Positions 26,331 through 35,727 are shown, numbered from the stretch's first letter. The stretch is DNA of 64,000 bases from Vreelandella songnenensis (GCF_003002925.1 NZ_PVTK01000004.1:186001-250000); one strand, 5' to 3'. The notes: generated by a model not told the origin, from the sequence alone. Made by a program: numbers and translations.

Positions 26331-26960
26331 ATGAGAGTAGTGCTGCCAGGCCTGATGGCCATGTTGATGGCGTGGAGCGTGGCCTACGCCCAGGCGGATG
26401 ATCAGCTGCTTTTGGACGCCGCCGCCGGCGAGCAGCGTGCGCAGACCTGTGCGGCCTGTCACGGCCAGGCCGGTATCAGCCCGGTCAGTGCCTTTCCTCA
26501 TCTGGCCGGCCAGCAGGCCTCCTATCTTGCCAAGCAGATCAGGGATATTCGTGACGGCGAGCGCGTAGTGCCGCAGATGATGGGCATGGTCGATGGCTTT
26601 TCCGACCAGGATACCCTGGATGTGGCCGCCTACTACGCCGGCCAAGAGGCTAACCTGGGACAGGTCAGTCTTGATGACGCAGCCCTGATTGCCCGCGGTG
26701 AAGCGCTCTACCGGGCGGGTGACGCCGAGCTTGGCATTCCTGCGTGCAGTGCCTGTCATACCCCCACTGGCGCCGGTATCGACAGCGCCGTTTACCCGGC
26801 GCTTTCCGGGCAGTATCCGGCTTACACCGCCGCGGCGCTGCGTGCTTTTGCCTCCGGCGAGCGCACCAACGACCCGAGTGGCAGCATGAACACTATCGCT
26901 GCCAAGCTCAGTGCCGAAGACCGCCAAGCCGTGGCCGAATACCTATTCGGATTACACTAA
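26331..26960 (+). CDS. Dihaem cytochrome c4
   Basis: Periplasmic electron carrier, 209 residues. An N-terminal signal peptide (VVLPGLMAMLMAWSVAYAQA) is followed by two class-I cytochrome c domains, each with one haem site: CAACHG near residue 44 and CSACHT near 142. Later methionines (PQMMGMVDGF and the late SMNTIAAKLS) are candidate axial ligands. The tandem layout is diagnostic of cytochrome c4. The start at 26331 is chosen because it begins the signal peptide; upstream in-frame sequence is non-conserved. The engB / c4 / dsbA neighbourhood matches Pseudomonas. Confidence 0.9.
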   Translation: MRVVLPGLMAMLMAWSVAYAQADDQLLLDAAAGEQRAQTCAACHGQAGISPVSAFPHLAGQQASYLAKQIRDIRDGERVVPQMMGMVDGFSDQDTLDVAAYYAGQEANLGQVSLDDAALIARGEALYRAGDAELGIPACSACHTPTGAGIDSAVYPALSGQYPAYTAAALRAFASGERTNDPSGSMNTIAAKLSAEDRQAVAEYLFGLH

Positions 26961-27072
26961 GTTTGCGTTAGAAAGGCGCGCCGCGCCGCATCGCTCTGTT
27001 TCCTAACGTGAGGGAACCTGATAGCGTTATCAACAGTCTCAGCTTGCGCTTACCCCTTGGAGAATTGTCGCT

Positions 27073-27711
27073 ATGTTCAAAACGTTAATGGTTGCGATGG
27101 CCGGTCTGGGCCTGTCTGCTGCCGTCAGTGCTCAGGAATTGGTCGAAGGCCAGGACTACACGCTGCTTGAGGCGCCGGTCGCGACCCAGGTGGATGATGA
27201 TCAGATCGAAGTGACCGAGGTGTTCTGGTTCGGCTGCCCGCACTGCTACCGCCTGCAAACCCCGGTCAGCGAGTGGTACGAAACCCTTGAAGATGACGTA
27301 AGCGTTGTGCACATGCCGGCCACCATGGGCGGCAACTGGAACACTCACGCCGCTGCCTTCTATGCCGCAGAGTCGCTGGGTATCGAAGAAGACCTGCACG
27401 CCGATTTCTTTGACGCGATCCATCAGGACGGCCGTAAACTGGTCGATGCCGACGAGATCGCCGAATTCTTTGCCAACTATGGCGTGAGTGAAGAGGAAGC
27501 GAAAAAGGCCCTGACCTCTTTCACCGTGCGCAGTGAAGTCAACAAGGCCAACAGCCGCATGCGCGAAATGCGCCTGATGGGCGTACCGGCACTGGTGGTC
27601 GATGGTCGCTTCGTGATTACGCCCAGCACCGCCGGCAGCCTTGAAAACATGCCTCAAGTAGCGGAAGCACTGATTGAACGTGTACGCGAGGAACGTGCCC
27701 AGGAAGGGTAA
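27073..27711 (+). CDS. dsbA: Periplasmic thiol:disulfide interchange protein DsbA
   Basis: Oxidises cysteine pairs in exported proteins. 212 residues. It has a signal peptide ending AAVSAQE, a thioredoxin fold with active site CPHC (FWFGCPHCYRL, near residue 55) and the cis-proline segment GVPALVVDGRF near 172. A GGAGAATTGTCGCT ribosome region precedes the ATG. The 112-base gap before it contains an imperfect hairpin (CGTTAGAAA with TTTCCTAACG) that may end or stabilise the c4 message. The following EEP gene is 27 bases away and likely co-transcribed. Confidence 0.93.
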   Translation: MFKTLMVAMAGLGLSAAVSAQELVEGQDYTLLEAPVATQVDDDQIEVTEVFWFGCPHCYRLQTPVSEWYETLEDDVSVVHMPATMGGNWNTHAAAFYAAESLGIEEDLHADFFDAIHQDGRKLVDADEIAEFFANYGVSEEEAKKALTSFTVRSEVNKANSRMREMRLMGVPALVVDGRFVITPSTAGSLENMPQVAEALIERVREERAQEG

Positions 27712-27738
27712 GCAACCAAGGAATCAGGTGACAAGCAG

Positions 27739-28575
27739 ATGGTCGATACGACAGCGATGAACCAGGGATCCGGGCCATTGCCTCTGCGCGAACGGGGGCA
27801 TCTTCGCCTGCTGACGTTCAACTTGCAGGTAGGTATACAGACATCTGCTTATCACCACTACGTGACCCGTAGCTGGCAGCACTTCTTGCCTCATCCACAG
27901 CGGGTCAAGCGCCTGGACATCATGGGTGACGTGCTGGGTCAGTTTGACGTGGTGGGGCTTCAGGAGGCCGACGGTGGCAGCTTTCGCACCGGGCGCATCA
28001 ATCAGGTTGAGTACCTCGCGGCCAAGGCCGGGTTCCCCCACTACTTCAAGCAGTTGAACCGCAACCTGGGCCATGTTGCCCAGCACAGCAACGGGCTGCT
28101 TTCACGCCTGGTGCCCACCAAGATCGAAGAGCACCGCCTGCCCGGCACGCTGCCGGGGCGCGGGGCCATTCACGTACGCTTTGGCAATGGCCCGGACGCG
28201 CTGCATGTCTTTGTAGCGCATCTGGCGCTTAGCCACCGGGGCCGGGTACGTCAGCTCAACTATTTAAGCGATATCATCGAGCCGCTGCGCCACGTGGTAG
28301 TGATGGGGGATCTCAACTGTACCCCGGATCAGTTGCATGCTCATGAGCGTTTCAGCACCTCACTGCCGCTGCACCCGGTCAAGCCGCTGCTCAGCTATCC
28401 GTCCTGGCAGCCGCGGCGTGCGCTCGATCATATTCTGCTCTCGCAGACCCTTGAAGCCGCCGAGGTTCGGGTGATGGACCATCTGTTTTCCGACCATCTA
28501 CCGATCGCGGTGGATTTACCGCTGCCGGCGGCCTGCCTGTTAGCCATTGAAAAGGCAACGCCTTCGGCTTCCTGA
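27739..28575 (+). CDS. Endonuclease/exonuclease/phosphatase family protein
   Basis: 278-residue EEP-fold hydrolase. Signature blocks are LLTFNLQVGIQ (N-terminal metal Asn), VVGLQEADGG (metal Glu near residue 78), HVFVAHLALSHRGR (catalytic His), VMGDLNCTPD (Asp/Asn) and the final SDHLPIAVDL with the catalytic Asp-His pair. This combination is intact, so it is probably active. The substrate (DNA, phospholipid or phosphate ester) cannot be told. There is no signal peptide. It ends in an operon-like run after dsbA and before the strong terminator at 28627. Confidence 0.85.
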   Translation: MVDTTAMNQGSGPLPLRERGHLRLLTFNLQVGIQTSAYHHYVTRSWQHFLPHPQRVKRLDIMGDVLGQFDVVGLQEADGGSFRTGRINQVEYLAAKAGFPHYFKQLNRNLGHVAQHSNGLLSRLVPTKIEEHRLPGTLPGRGAIHVRFGNGPDALHVFVAHLALSHRGRVRQLNYLSDIIEPLRHVVVMGDLNCTPDQLHAHERFSTSLPLHPVKPLLSYPSWQPRRALDHILLSQTLEAAEVRVMDHLFSDHLPIAVDLPLPAACLLAIEKATPSAS

Positions 28576-28626
28576 GTCGCTTAGCGGCAATAAAAGGTCG
28601 CACAAGCGGGCTTGGGGGATGACGTT

Positions 28627-28665
28627 CGGCCCAGAATCAGCGATGATTCTGGGCCGTTTTCTTTC
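28627..28665 (+). terminator. Strong terminator abutting the TRAP permease start
   Basis: A perfect 13-bp stem CGGCCCAGAATCA (28627-28639) / TGATTCTGGGCCG (28644-28656) has a 4-base loop and is followed by TTTTCTTTC. It ends the dsbA-EEP transcript. Only 16 bases separate it from the ATG of the next gene, so that gene has no room for a separate promoter. Confidence 0.9.
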
Positions 28666-28680
28666 TCCAGGACATTTAAC

Positions 28681-29229
28681 ATGCTCGCCAATGCCCATGA
28701 GCCGCGCTTGCTCCGCTGGCTCGACTGCGTGACCGAGGGAGTGGGCCGGGCCATTGCCTGGCTGGTGGTCATCATGATGGTCGTCCAGTTTGCCATCGTC
28801 GTGCTGCGCTATGCCTTCGGTATCAACAGCATCGTGATGCAGGAATCCGTGATGTACATGCACGCCGCCGTGTTCATGCTGGGCGCCGGATGGACGCTGC
28901 GTCACGATGGGCATGTGCGAGTCGATATCTTCTACCGCAAGATGTCGGATAAAGGCCGTGCCTGGATCGACCTGCTGGGCACGCTGTTTCTGCTGATCCC
29001 CGTGGTCTCCTTCATTGCCATCTCAAGCTTTCATTATGTAATGACCAGTTGGGCGATCATGGAGCGCTCGGGGGATGGCGGCATTCCGGCGGTTTACCTG
29101 CTCAAGTCCCTGATACTGGCGATGGTCGCTCTGCTGCTGATCCAGGCGGTAGCCCAGATGATCCGTCAGGTGCTGATTATCCGGGGCAAGTTATCCGGTT
29201 GTGCCCCTGTACACGAGGAGATCATCTAG
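28681..29229 (+). CDS. TRAP transporter small permease (DctQ-like)
   Basis: Four-helix small membrane subunit of a TRAP transporter, 182 residues. Helices include IAWLVVIMMVVQFAIVVLRYAFG near residue 20-42, the conserved QESVMYMHAAVFMLGAGWTL region, and R-V-D-I-F-Y near 82, which is typical of the family. The start at 28681 has AGGA 9 bases upstream; the longer frame would run through the terminator. The stop TAG overlaps the GTG of the large subunit by one base. No binding-protein gene is adjacent. Confidence 0.86.
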   Translation: MLANAHEPRLLRWLDCVTEGVGRAIAWLVVIMMVVQFAIVVLRYAFGINSIVMQESVMYMHAAVFMLGAGWTLRHDGHVRVDIFYRKMSDKGRAWIDLLGTLFLLIPVVSFIAISSFHYVMTSWAIMERSGDGGIPAVYLLKSLILAMVALLLIQAVAQMIRQVLIIRGKLSGCAPVHEEII

Positions 29230-30644
29230 TGCTGGCGATTCTAATGGAAGGTATGCCGCTGGTACTGTTTGCCACGGTATGCGGTGTCTTGATGCTGGGC
29301 TATCCGGTAGCGCTTTCGCTGGCCGGGACGGCGCTGGCTTTTGCCGGACTAGGTTTTCTGCTGCAGTCGCTGGGCGTTCCGGTGCACTTCGAGGCGCGCT
29401 GGATGAGCTCCATGCCCAACCGCATCTACGGCATCATGACCAACAACACCCTGCTGGCGGTGCCCCTGTTCGTGCTGATGGGGGTCCTGCTCGAGAAGTC
29501 GCGGGTAGCGGAAACCCTGCTGGATGCAATGACCATGGCGTTTGGCGCCCTGCGCGGCGGCCTGGGCATTGCCGTGGTGCTGGTAGGCATGCTGCTGGCG
29601 GCGTCGACCGGCATCGTGGGGGCCACGGTAGTGACCATGGGCCTGCTTTCCCTGCCCACCATGCTCAAGCGTGGCTACTCGCCAGCGCTTGCGACCGGCA
29701 CCATCTGCGCCACGGGGACACTTGGCCAGATCATTCCGCCCTCCATCGCCCTGGTGCTGCTGGGGGACGTGCTTAACAACGCCTACCAGCAGGCCCAGCT
29801 TGCCATGGGCTCATGGAGTCCCAAGACGCTCTCCGTGGGGGATCTGTTTATCGGCGCGCTGATACCCGGCCTGCTGCTGGTGGTGGCCTATATCATCTAT
29901 CTGCTCATGGTGGCGTGGCTGAAACCCAGCGCGGCCCCGGCGGCGGACCGTGACGCGCTGATGCAGGAGTTGGGCCATACCGGCAGCGTCTGGCCGCTGC
30001 TGTTGAAGGGGCTCTTGCCGCCGGTCCTGCTGATCGTGGCCGTGCTGGGCTCGATTCTGGGCGGCTTTGCCACGCCCACTGAGGCCTCGGCAGTGGGAGC
30101 GTTCGGCGCGCTGCTGCTGGCGGCGGCCAATCGGCGGCTAAGCTTCACCATGCTGCGCGATGTCGTGCGCTCCACCGCTCAGGTCACCAGCATGGTATTT
30201 TTGATCCTGATTGGTGCGGCGCTGTTTTCGCTGGTATTCCGGGCGTTTGGCGGTGAAGAGCTGGTCACCCACCTGTTCGAGGGAATGCCGGGCGGCGTTG
30301 TCGGAGCCACGCTTGTCGTCATGCTGGTGATCTTCCTGCTTGGCTTCATTCTCGACTTTATCGAGATCACCTTTGTGGTGGTGCCGATTGTCGGCCCGGT
30401 GCTGCTTGCCATGGGGCTTGACCCCATCTGGCTCGGCATCATGATCGCCGTCAACCTGCAAACCTCGTTTTTGACGCCGCCGTTCGGGTTTGCGCTCTTC
30501 TATCTGCGCGGCGTCACGCCGCAGAACGTGCCTACCTCGGCCATCTACCGTGGCGTCGTTCCGTTCATTCTCATGCAGCTGGCGATGTTGCTGGCGCTGG
30601 CGCTGTTCCCGGGTCTTGCCACCTGGCTGCCGTCGGTCATCTAG
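29229..30644 (+). CDS. TRAP transporter large permease (DctM-like)
   Basis: Catalytic membrane subunit of a TRAP uptake system driven by the sodium or proton gradient, 471 residues with about 12 helices. Conserved parts include NNTLLAVPLFVLMGVLLEKS, GIVGATVVTMGLLSLPTML, GTICATGTLGQIIPPSIALVLLG and the C-terminal AVNLQTSFLTPPFGFALFYLRG. The last places it in the mannitol/chloroaromatic/2-oxoacid-type subgroup. The GTG at 29229 has GAGGAG 8 bases upstream; ATG at 29244 is the alternative. thiD starts 8 bases after its stop. Substrate unknown, and no adjacent P subunit. Confidence 0.9.
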   Translation: MLAILMEGMPLVLFATVCGVLMLGYPVALSLAGTALAFAGLGFLLQSLGVPVHFEARWMSSMPNRIYGIMTNNTLLAVPLFVLMGVLLEKSRVAETLLDAMTMAFGALRGGLGIAVVLVGMLLAASTGIVGATVVTMGLLSLPTMLKRGYSPALATGTICATGTLGQIIPPSIALVLLGDVLNNAYQQAQLAMGSWSPKTLSVGDLFIGALIPGLLLVVAYIIYLLMVAWLKPSAAPAADRDALMQELGHTGSVWPLLLKGLLPPVLLIVAVLGSILGGFATPTEASAVGAFGALLLAAANRRLSFTMLRDVVRSTAQVTSMVFLILIGAALFSLVFRAFGGEELVTHLFEGMPGGVVGATLVVMLVIFLLGFILDFIEITFVVVPIVGPVLLAMGLDPIWLGIMIAVNLQTSFLTPPFGFALFYLRGVTPQNVPTSAIYRGVVPFILMQLAMLLALALFPGLATWLPSVI

Positions 30645-30652
30645 GAGGCGTC

Positions 30653-31474
30653 ATGGCATCAAGCGTCAATGTACTGACCATTGCCGGCTCCGACCCCTCC
30701 GGCGGGGCCGGTATTCAGGCCGATCTCAAGACGTTCTCGGCGCTGGGGGCTTATGGCACCAGCGTGATCACCGCGCTGACAGCCCAGAACACCCAGGGCG
30801 TGCGCGGCGTTTATCCGATTCCTGCGGACTTCATTCGCGCGCAGCTTGAAACGCTGATGGATGACGTTGAACTCGATGCGGTCAAGATCGGCATGGTGGC
30901 GAGCCGCGACGTTGCCGAGGTGATCAAGGAGGTGCTGGAAAAGCATCGCCCGCGCTGGATCGTGCTCGACCCGGTGATGGTCGCCAAGAGCGGCGATATT
31001 CTGGTGGATGATGCAGGCATCCGAGCCGTGCGCGATATCCTGGTGCCGCTGGCCGATATGATTACACCCAACCTGCCGGAGGCGGCGGTGCTGCTGGATA
31101 CCGGCTCGCCCGAGAGCCTGGACGCTATGGAGGCCATGCTGCCGGGCCTGACCCGCCTGGGCGCGCCCTATGTGGTGCTCAAGGGTGGCCACCTGCGCGG
31201 CGAAACCTGCCCGGACCTGCTGGCCACACCTGACAGCCATGAATGGCTGCCCGCCTCGCGCATCCAGACCGACAACCTGCACGGCACCGGCTGTGCGCTG
31301 TCATCGGCGATGACCGCCTGCCTTGCCAGGCTGCCGGTTGGGGCATCCGGCGCTGAGGTCGTTGCCGCCATTACGGAAGCCAAGCGCTGGCTGCACGAAG
31401 CGCTCGAGGCAAGCGGCCGGCTGAGCGTGGGCAAGGGGCGCGGGCCGGTTCACCATTTTCACGCCTGGTGGTAG
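30653..31474 (+). CDS. thiD: Hydroxymethylpyrimidine/phosphomethylpyrimidine kinase
   Basis: Ribokinase-fold enzyme phosphorylating HMP and HMP-phosphate in thiamine synthesis. 273 residues. TIAGSDPSGGAGIQADLKTF and SALGAYGTSVITALTAQNT form the substrate site; LDPVMVAKSGD, the anion-hole block QTDNLHGTGCALSSAM (near residue 208) and YVVLKGGHL are all present. It lies 8 bases after the TRAP permease, suggesting co-transcription. No thiE or thiC is adjacent; thiG and thiS are 12 kb away. GGAGG precedes the ATG. Confidence 0.94.
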   Translation: MASSVNVLTIAGSDPSGGAGIQADLKTFSALGAYGTSVITALTAQNTQGVRGVYPIPADFIRAQLETLMDDVELDAVKIGMVASRDVAEVIKEVLEKHRPRWIVLDPVMVAKSGDILVDDAGIRAVRDILVPLADMITPNLPEAAVLLDTGSPESLDAMEAMLPGLTRLGAPYVVLKGGHLRGETCPDLLATPDSHEWLPASRIQTDNLHGTGCALSSAMTACLARLPVGASGAEVVAAITEAKRWLHEALEASGRLSVGKGRGPVHHFHAWW

Positions 31475-31504
31475 GCGCCTGAACCAGGCACGAGGAGACG
31501 CGCA

Positions 31505-31942
31505 GTGAAAGTGCTGATACAGCGAGTCCAGAAGGCCAGCGTAACGGTCGAGGGGCAAACCATTGGCGCCATCGACCAAGGGCTTTTGGCCCTGGTCGGC
31601 GTAGAGAAGGGGGATAGTGAAGCCGCCGTCGAGAAAATGCTGCACAAGCTTTTGCACTACCGAGTGTTCAGCGACGCCGAAGGCAAGATGAACCTCAACC
31701 TTCAACAGATAGACGGCGGCCTGCTGCTGGTGTCCCAGTTCACTCTGGCCGCCGAGACTCACAAGGGCCTGCGGCCGGGCTTTTCCAGTGCCGCCCCGCC
31801 CGCCGAAGGCGAGCGGCTGTTCAATGCGCTGGTTACCCAGGCCCGTTCGGCCTGGCCGAACGTGGCGACGGGCCAGTTCGGTGCTGATATGCAGGTCGCG
31901 CTGGTCAACGACGGCCCGGTTACCTTTCTGCTGGAAAGCTGA
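31505..31942 (+). CDS. dtd: D-aminoacyl-tRNA deacylase
   Basis: Removes D-amino acids mistakenly loaded on tRNA. 145 residues, the standard length. [17 protein letters not shown] opens the protein. The active-site motif [21 protein letters not shown] (residues about 78-98) and the Gly-cisPro substrate loop [11 protein letters not shown] at the C terminus are intact. A GTG start at 31505 follows GAGGAG. It converges on yheS with only 12 bases between stops. Confidence 0.93.
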   Translation: MKVLIQRVQKASVTVEGQTIGAIDQGLLALVGVEKGDSEAAVEKMLHKLLHYRVFSDAEGKMNLNLQQIDGGLLLVSQFTLAAETHKGLRPGFSSAAPPAEGERLFNALVTQARSAWPNVATGQFGADMQVALVNDGPVTFLLES

Positions 31943-31954
31943 AGCCGGGCGCCG

Positions 31955-33919
31955 TCAGGCCTCTGCGCTTTCGCTGGCCAGAAGCTCCGCTTCCATGGCT
32001 TCCAGCGCTTCTTCGGCGGCCAGCCACTGCTGCTCGGCGCTGTCCAGACGCGCCTTGATGGTAGCCTGCTGGGCCAGCGCATCGGTCAGTTCGGCCTTGC
32101 GGGCACTGTCGGTATATAGCGCCGGGTCAGCCAGTACGGCTTCCACCTCTTCCAGGGCTGCCTGAGCTTTTTCCATGCTTTTCTCGGCCTGATCGCGCTC
32201 CTTTTTCAGCGGGCGCAGCTTCTCGCGCAGCTCGGCGGCGGCCTTGCGGGCAGCCTTGCGCGCTTCGCGGCTGTCGCCGCTTGGCTGCTGGCTCTGACGC
32301 TCGGCCTTTTCGCTGCGCGAATCCCGGCGGCTCTCTTCAAGGCGCGCTTTCAGCCAGGCACGGTAATCCTCAAGGTCGCCATCGAACGGCTCCACCCGGT
32401 GATCCGCCACGCGCCAGAACTCGTCGACCGTGGCACGCAGCAGGTGGCGGTCGTGGGAGACCAGAATCACGGTGCCTTCAAACCCCGCCAGGGCTTCGGT
32501 CAGCGCTTCGCGCATCTCAAGGTCCAGGTGGTTGGTCGGCTCATCGAGCAGCAACAGGTTGGGTTTTTGCCAGGCCACCAGCGAGAGCGCCAAGCGCGCC
32601 TTTTCACCGCCGGAGAAGGTCGCCACTTCGCCAAAGGCGTCGTCGCCCTTGAAGCCAAAGCCGCCCAGGAAATTGCGGATCTCCTGCTCGCTTGCCTTGG
32701 GTGACAGACGCTGCACGTGCATGAACGGCGTCGAGGTGACGTCCAGGCCTTCCAGCTGGTGCTGGGCAAAGTAGCCAATCGCCAGGTGCTCGCCGGGCAC
32801 GCGCTTGCCGGTCAGCAGCTCAAGCTCGCCGGTAAGCGACTTGATCAGGGTCGATTTACCCGCCCCGTTGGGGCCTAGAAGGCCAATACGGCTGCCCGGC
32901 AGGAGCGTGATGTTGACCTTGTCCAGCTGGACGTTGTCGCGCTCCTCGCTTCGATAGCCGAGCTGGGCCTGATCAAGCACCAGCAGCGGGTGAGAGGTCT
33001 TGTCGGCGGCGGGCAGGGTGAAGTGAAACGGCGAATCGACGTGGGCCATGGCGATATCCTCCATGCGCTCCAGCATCTTTACCCGGCTCTGGGCCTGACG
33101 GGCCTTGGTAGCCTTGGCCTTGAAGCGGGCGATAAAGCGCTCGATCTCTTCGCGCCGTGCCTGCTGCTTGGCGGCTTCGGCCTGCTGCAGGGCGAGTTTT
33201 TCAGCGCGGGTGCGCTCAAAGCGCGAGTAGTTGCCCCGGTAAAGCTCCAGGGTCTGGTGGTGCATGTGCACAATGTGATCGCACACGGCATCCAGAAAAT
33301 CCCGGTCGTGGGAGATCAGCAGCAGGGTGCCGGGGTAGCGGGTCAGCCACTGCTCGAGCCACAGCAGAGCGTCCAGATCCAGGTGGTTGGTCGGCTCATC
33401 GAGCAGCAGCAGGTCAGAGGGCATGAACAGCGTGCGCGCCAGATTCACGCGCATCCGCCAGCCACCGGAGAAGTCCGACAGCGGGCGGGCAAGGTCAGCC
33501 TGCACAAAGCCAAGCCCGACCAGCAGCTGGGCGGCGCGGGACTCGGCGCGGTAGCCGTCCAGGGTTTCGATCAAGCCGTGCAGCTCCGCTTCGCGGTGGG
33601 CTTCACCCGCCTTCTGGGCCGCCGCCAGCTCGGCTTCGGCCTGGCGCAGCGCCTTGTCGCCGTCCAGCACGTACTCGATGATCGGCCGGTCAAGGGCTTC
33701 CACTTCCTGGGCCATGTGCGCGATACGCTGGCCGCCGCTCATTTCCACATCGCCCTGGTCCGGGCCCAGCTCACTCAACAGCAGCTTGAAAAGGCTCGAT
33801 TTACCAGCGCCGTTTGCCCCGATGATGCCCGCCTTGATACCGTCGTGCAGGGTCAGGTCGGCGTTCTCGAGTAGCGTTTGCGTGCCGCGTTGCAGGGCGA
33901 CTTGGCGCAGTGCGATCAT
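31955..33919 (-). CDS. yheS: ABC-F ATPase, YheS-like (ribosome-associated)
   Basis: Soluble tandem ABC ATPase of the ABC-F family, acting on the ribosome in translation (known for the family). 654 residues. The first Walker A is IGANGAGKSSLFKLL near residue 33, with signature SDFSGGWRMRVNLARTL and Walker B LLLLDEPTNHLDLDAL; the second set is LLGPNGAGKSTLIKSL near 343, FSGGEKARLALSLV and LLLLDEPTNHLDLEM. The inter-domain linker is charged. The C-terminal 130 residues form a coiled coil (AARKAAAELREKLRPLKK...). The start at 33919 has GGGAGAG close upstream. It is divergent from the TIGR02444 gene by 29 bases, so promoters must overlap coding sequence. Confidence 0.92.
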   Translation of the reverse strand: MIALRQVALQRGTQTLLENADLTLHDGIKAGIIGANGAGKSSLFKLLLSELGPDQGDVEMSGGQRIAHMAQEVEALDRPIIEYVLDGDKALRQAEAELAAAQKAGEAHREAELHGLIETLDGYRAESRAAQLLVGLGFVQADLARPLSDFSGGWRMRVNLARTLFMPSDLLLLDEPTNHLDLDALLWLEQWLTRYPGTLLLISHDRDFLDAVCDHIVHMHHQTLELYRGNYSRFERTRAEKLALQQAEAAKQQARREEIERFIARFKAKATKARQAQSRVKMLERMEDIAMAHVDSPFHFTLPAADKTSHPLLVLDQAQLGYRSEERDNVQLDKVNITLLPGSRIGLLGPNGAGKSTLIKSLTGELELLTGKRVPGEHLAIGYFAQHQLEGLDVTSTPFMHVQRLSPKASEQEIRNFLGGFGFKGDDAFGEVATFSGGEKARLALSLVAWQKPNLLLLDEPTNHLDLEMREALTEALAGFEGTVILVSHDRHLLRATVDEFWRVADHRVEPFDGDLEDYRAWLKARLEESRRDSRSEKAERQSQQPSGDSREARKAARKAAAELREKLRPLKKERDQAEKSMEKAQAALEEVEAVLADPALYTDSARKAELTDALAQQATIKARLDSAEQQWLAAEEALEAMEAELLASESAEA

Positions 33920-33948
33920 GCTCTCTCCCAAAAGAAGTGGGTAAACCA

Positions 33949-34521
33949 ATGCTCGATTCTAACCGATTGCGCCGCCTGGAGCAGATGCCGTTATGGGATT
34001 TTGCGCTAGCGTTTTACGCAGACCCCGAGGTCGAACGGGCCTGCCTGGCACTACAGGATGCTGGCGGGGTCGATGTATGCGAGCTTCTGCTGCACGGCTG
34101 GCTTTATGTGCACGGCCTTGAGGCGCTGCCGGATGCGCTGGCCGAACAGCGCCAATCACGGGAAGCGTGGCAGCGGGAAGTGACCCAGGTGTTGCGCCAC
34201 TTGCGGCGCAGTCTCAAGCCCGAAGCGCTGAACAGCGACTCGATTGCCGCGCTGCGCAAGACGATACAGAAGGCTGAGCTGCAGGCCGAACGTGAAAATC
34301 TTCAACGCTGGCAGAGCTGGGCGCTGGAAGTTGTGGCGTTTGAAGGCCGGTTGAAAAACGCTGCGCCACGTTCGCAGGATGTTGCAAAATGGCTGCAAGA
34401 TAGCCTGTATTTGGCTCAACTTGACAAGGAGTGCGTTGATACGTCAGGCGCGCGCGAAAGCGTTTCACAAGCCTTTCAGGTTCTGGCAACCCGGCTTGAC
34501 CGCTTCGAAGTGCCGCGCTAG
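33949..34521 (+). CDS. TIGR02444-family protein
   Basis: 190-residue protein of a conserved gammaproteobacterial family of unknown function. LWDFALAFYADPEVERACLALQD near residue 14 and CELLLHGWLYVHG near 43 are its hallmarks. The second half is a basic helical stretch with likely coiled coil. The start at 33949 is chosen over a longer frame that overlaps yheS. Known relatives are also found next to yheS-type ABC-F genes, so a link is possible but unproven. Confidence 0.75.
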   Translation: MLDSNRLRRLEQMPLWDFALAFYADPEVERACLALQDAGGVDVCELLLHGWLYVHGLEALPDALAEQRQSREAWQREVTQVLRHLRRSLKPEALNSDSIAALRKTIQKAELQAERENLQRWQSWALEVVAFEGRLKNAAPRSQDVAKWLQDSLYLAQLDKECVDTSGARESVSQAFQVLATRLDRFEVPR

Positions 34522-34674
34522 CCTGAAAATGAGCTGCTTTTGAATAATCATTCGTTATACGTCCGCTGACCCGCAGCAATGGATAACGTTTTTGCGTGTC
34601 AGCGAATGTAAAAAAATAAGAGCAGATTTCTGCGCACGCGTATAGCGCGCTTACCACTGCAAGGGGAACATCGC

Positions 34675-35691
34675 ATGAAGGCAAGCAAGTTAGTAACGAC
34701 GGCAAGCGTAGGTGCACTGCTGTTTGGCATGACCGCCGCTGCACAGGCAGATAACTGGCGTTACGCGCACGAAGAGTACGAAGGCGACGTACAGGATGTG
34801 TTCGCCCTCGCGTTCAAGGAGTACATCGAAGACAACTCCGATCACACCGTCCAGGTCTATCGTTTCGGCGAGCTGGGCGAGTCCGATGACATCATGGAGC
34901 AGACCCAGAACGGTATCCTGCAGTTCGTGAACCAGTCGCCCGGCTTTACCGGTGCCTTGATTCCCGAAGCCCAGATCTTCTTCATTCCCTATCTGCTGCC
35001 CACCGATGAAGAGACCGTACTGACGTTCTTCAACGAAAGCGAAGCGATCAACGAGACGTTCCCGGAGCTTTACGCCGAGCAGGGCCTTGAGCTTCTGAAA
35101 ATGTATCCTGAAGGTGAAATGGTCATCACCACCGACGAGCCGATCAGCTCGCCGGAGGATATGAGCAACAAGAAAATCCGCACCATGACCAACCCGCTGC
35201 TTTCCGAAACCTACGACGCCTTTGGCGCCACGCCCACGCCGCTGCCCTGGGGCGAAGTGTATGGCGGTCTGCAGACCGGCATTCTGGATGGCCAGGAAAA
35301 CCCGATCTTCTGGATCGAGTCCGGCGGGCTGTACGAAGTATCGCCGCACCTGACCTTCACCGGCCACGGCTGGTTCACGACCGCCATGATGGCTAACCAG
35401 GACTTCTTCGAAGGGCTCTCCGACGAAGATAAAGAGCTGGTGCGTGACGCATCCGAAGCCGCTTATGACCACACTATGGATCATATCCAGGGCCTGGCCG
35501 AAGAATCACTGGAAAAAATTCAGGCAGCGTCTGACGAGGTCACCGTGACGCGTCTGGATGAAGAGCAGATTCAGGCGTTCCGTGATCGCGCCCCGCAGGT
35601 GGAAGAGGCCTTCCTTGAAATGACCGGCGAGCGCGGTGCCGAGCTGCTTGAGCAGTTCAAGGCCGATCTGGAAGCCGTTACCAACGAGTAA
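34675..35691 (+). CDS. TRAP transporter solute-binding protein (DctP family)
   Basis: Periplasmic binding protein that delivers substrate to the TRAP permease encoded downstream. 338 residues. The signal peptide is SVGALLFGMTAAAQA. The family pattern RIRTMTNPLLSETYDAFGATPTPLPWGEVYGGLQTGILDGQENP-type (residues about 163-206) is clear, including the conserved arginine in NKKIRTM that usually binds a carboxylate and a Gln-Asn pair after. An organic acid is therefore the likely ligand (inference). AAGGGGAAC precedes the ATG. A terminator follows, so it is probably made in excess over the permease. Confidence 0.92.
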   Translation: MKASKLVTTASVGALLFGMTAAAQADNWRYAHEEYEGDVQDVFALAFKEYIEDNSDHTVQVYRFGELGESDDIMEQTQNGILQFVNQSPGFTGALIPEAQIFFIPYLLPTDEETVLTFFNESEAINETFPELYAEQGLELLKMYPEGEMVITTDEPISSPEDMSNKKIRTMTNPLLSETYDAFGATPTPLPWGEVYGGLQTGILDGQENPIFWIESGGLYEVSPHLTFTGHGWFTTAMMANQDFFEGLSDEDKELVRDASEAAYDHTMDHIQGLAEESLEKIQAASDEVTVTRLDEEQIQAFRDRAPQVEEAFLEMTGERGAELLEQFKADLEAVTNE

Positions 35692-35727
35692 CCGCTGGTT
35701 GGCTGTTCAAGCCAGACAGAGGACTTG

